From: Candidatus Sungiibacteriota bacterium
Lineage (GTDB): Bacteria; Patescibacteriota; Minisyncoccia; Sungbacterales; JACQCQ01
DNA length: 6,441 bases
Assembly (NCBI GenBank): GCA_016181565.1
Contig: JACOZA010000054.1
Location: 1-6,441, forward strand
Direction: 5' to 3'
A model generated the notes under the pieces. That model saw nothing but the letters and a program-made list of their open reading frames with translations, did not search any database and had not been told where the DNA came from. How positions within the stretch are numbered: position 1 is the first letter of the stretch; every line of letters starts with the position of its first letter. This document shows, in pieces, positions 5,498-6,441 of this stretch. The translations under genes were made by a program, and so were the position numbers.

Positions 5498-6441
5498 ATG
5501 AGCAACATAAAATGGTTTAATTATACTGAAGAAAAAAGTAAGACAGACTTATATGCTCATAATGAAAGTATGTTAAACCTCTCCCAAAAAGAATTTATTA
5601 AAGAGTTAGACTTAGCATGGTTCAACTTTTTTGTAAAAAATGCTCCAAATGGCAGAGTACTAATTTCTAACACATACAATCTAGATTTTAAAAGAATAAT
5701 GTTGGTTCATTTAACCCCCTCTTTTAATGAAATTTTAAAGACCGGTAAAGTATTCGCGAGTGGAGGGGGATTGGGTGCGGCAGTGTATTGTTCCCCAGTA
5801 CACCAGGATAATACAGTGCATAACATTTTTGAACAATATTTTTTCTTTCAGCTTCCAAAAAATACTAAAAAAAAGATTAGTGCAATCTGTATAGAAATTA
5901 CACCCGATAAAGAAAATACTACCAATGTGAAAAATTGGGGAGTCGATTATACTAATTTTGGAGAGATAGAATGTCAGACCTGGAAAAATTTGAAACCGCA
6001 AATAGACGTCTCTTTCATCAAAGAACTTGAAAAAAGAGTATTCAATCAGATTATGAATAATAAAGAACTAATTAATACATTTGTAGGTTATAAATTAGAC
6101 AAATTATCTTATGGAGAATTTGAGCAGGTTTATGATAATCTTTTTGCAAAAATACCTTCGTTGAGATTTATATCATATGAAGTTCTAGCAGAATACATCT
6201 TGCTATTTCAAGACAATAAAAAGGCATATGACTACTCCTTTAAGGGAGAGCTTTATAACCTACCCCATAAAAAATTTATTTCAGATTTGTGTCCTTCAAT
6301 GCTCAAAAAGTTTAATATGATTGACTTTTTTATATCATTAAATAAGATATCGCAATATTTGCATAGCTCTGATATCTTCAAGCAGTTCAATCAAGAACAA
6401 TTTATTAATTTTATAAAATGGAGAATAGGATTTTATCTAAA
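5498..6441 (+). CDS. Uncharacterised protein with a possible ADP-ribosyltransferase-like signature, 3' partial
   Basis: The frame is open from ATG 5498 to the right edge, 314 codons without a stop, so the protein is longer than seen. I do not recognise the family with confidence. Residues 69-99 read 'LVHLTPSFNEILKTG' then 'SGGGLGAAVYCS'. This His-x-Thr, Ile-Leu, Gly, then Gly-x-x-Val-Tyr-x-Ser pattern resembles the NAD-binding His (here His71) and the Tyr (Tyr97) of PARP/DarT-type ART folds; no catalytic third residue can be assigned. The rest is AT-rich, Lys- and Asn-rich and probably alpha-helical from about 185. No signal peptide or membrane segment is obvious. The start follows the kinase-like stop by a single base (TGA-A-ATG), suggesting translational coupling in one transcript; there is no clear ribosome binding site. 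Codon use is far more AT-rich than in genes before tRNA-His. Confidence 0.7.
   Translation, partial: MSNIKWFNYTEEKSKTDLYAHNESMLNLSQKEFIKELDLAWFNFFVKNAPNGRVLISNTYNLDFKRIMLVHLTPSFNEILKTGKVFASGGGLGAAVYCSPVHQDNTVHNIFEQYFFFQLPKNTKKKISAICIEITPDKENTTNVKNWGVDYTNFGEIECQTWKNLKPQIDVSFIKELEKRVFNQIMNNKELINTFVGYKLDKLSYGEFEQVYDNLFAKIPSLRFISYEVLAEYILLFQDNKKAYDYSFKGELYNLPHKKFISDLCPSMLKKFNMIDFFISLNKISQYLHSSDIFKQFNQEQFINFIKWRIGFYL

Noticed and set aside
5735..6001. Minus-strand frame in the AT-rich tail
   Set aside because: It is the complement of a 314-codon open plus-strand frame with a coupled start; no motifs are seen.

Overview
The window looks like a piece of a Candidate Phyla Radiation (Patescibacteria/Parcubacteria-type) genome, or a metagenome contig from one. 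Four things point that way, each only suggestive: a small stand-alone EF-Tu-domain-2-like protein, a small alkyltransferase-like protein, tRNA genes with no encoded CCA, and intergenic spaces filled with short GC-rich palindromes. TGA is used as a normal stop. Assignments rest on motif recognition by eye; no database search was possible.

Layout. (1) 1-2160, plus strand, GC-rich: the 3' part of a large, probably exported, multidomain protein (LamG-like region, middle beta-rich region, Ig-like domain, C-terminal SGNH-hydrolase-like domain). It has no functional link to the rest. (2) 2161-2620: GC-rich hairpins, then a degenerate tRNA-Arg(TCT)-like sequence. (3) 2621-2944, plus strand: an alkyltransferase-like (MGMT-family) protein. 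(4) 3090-4299, minus strand: hisS, broken by a frame-changing deletion that removes motif 2. (5) 4300-4449: a divergent intergenic region holding a large imperfect palindrome rich in CGAAT. (6) 4450-4698, plus strand: the translation elongation factor-like protein. (7) 4699-4858: spacer with alternative hairpins. (8) 4859-4930: a well-formed tRNA-His(GTG). (9) 4931-6441, strongly AT-rich: a 5'-truncated thymidylate-kinase-like reading frame, followed one base later by an ORF that runs off the window and has an ADP-ribosyltransferase-like H...Y signature.

How it fits together. Regions 3-8 look like housekeeping sequence for translation and DNA-damage recognition, with the histidyl-tRNA synthetase remnant about 560 bases from its cognate tRNA. 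The abrupt change of base composition at the 3' end of tRNA-His, together with a kinase lacking its P-loop half, suggests that the tail arrived by integration or rearrangement at the tRNA, or that the contig is chimeric there. The most notable points are the damaged hisS, the tRNA-His junction, the possible ART-fold ORF in the tail, and a Gln in place of the arginine finger in the alkyltransferase-like protein.
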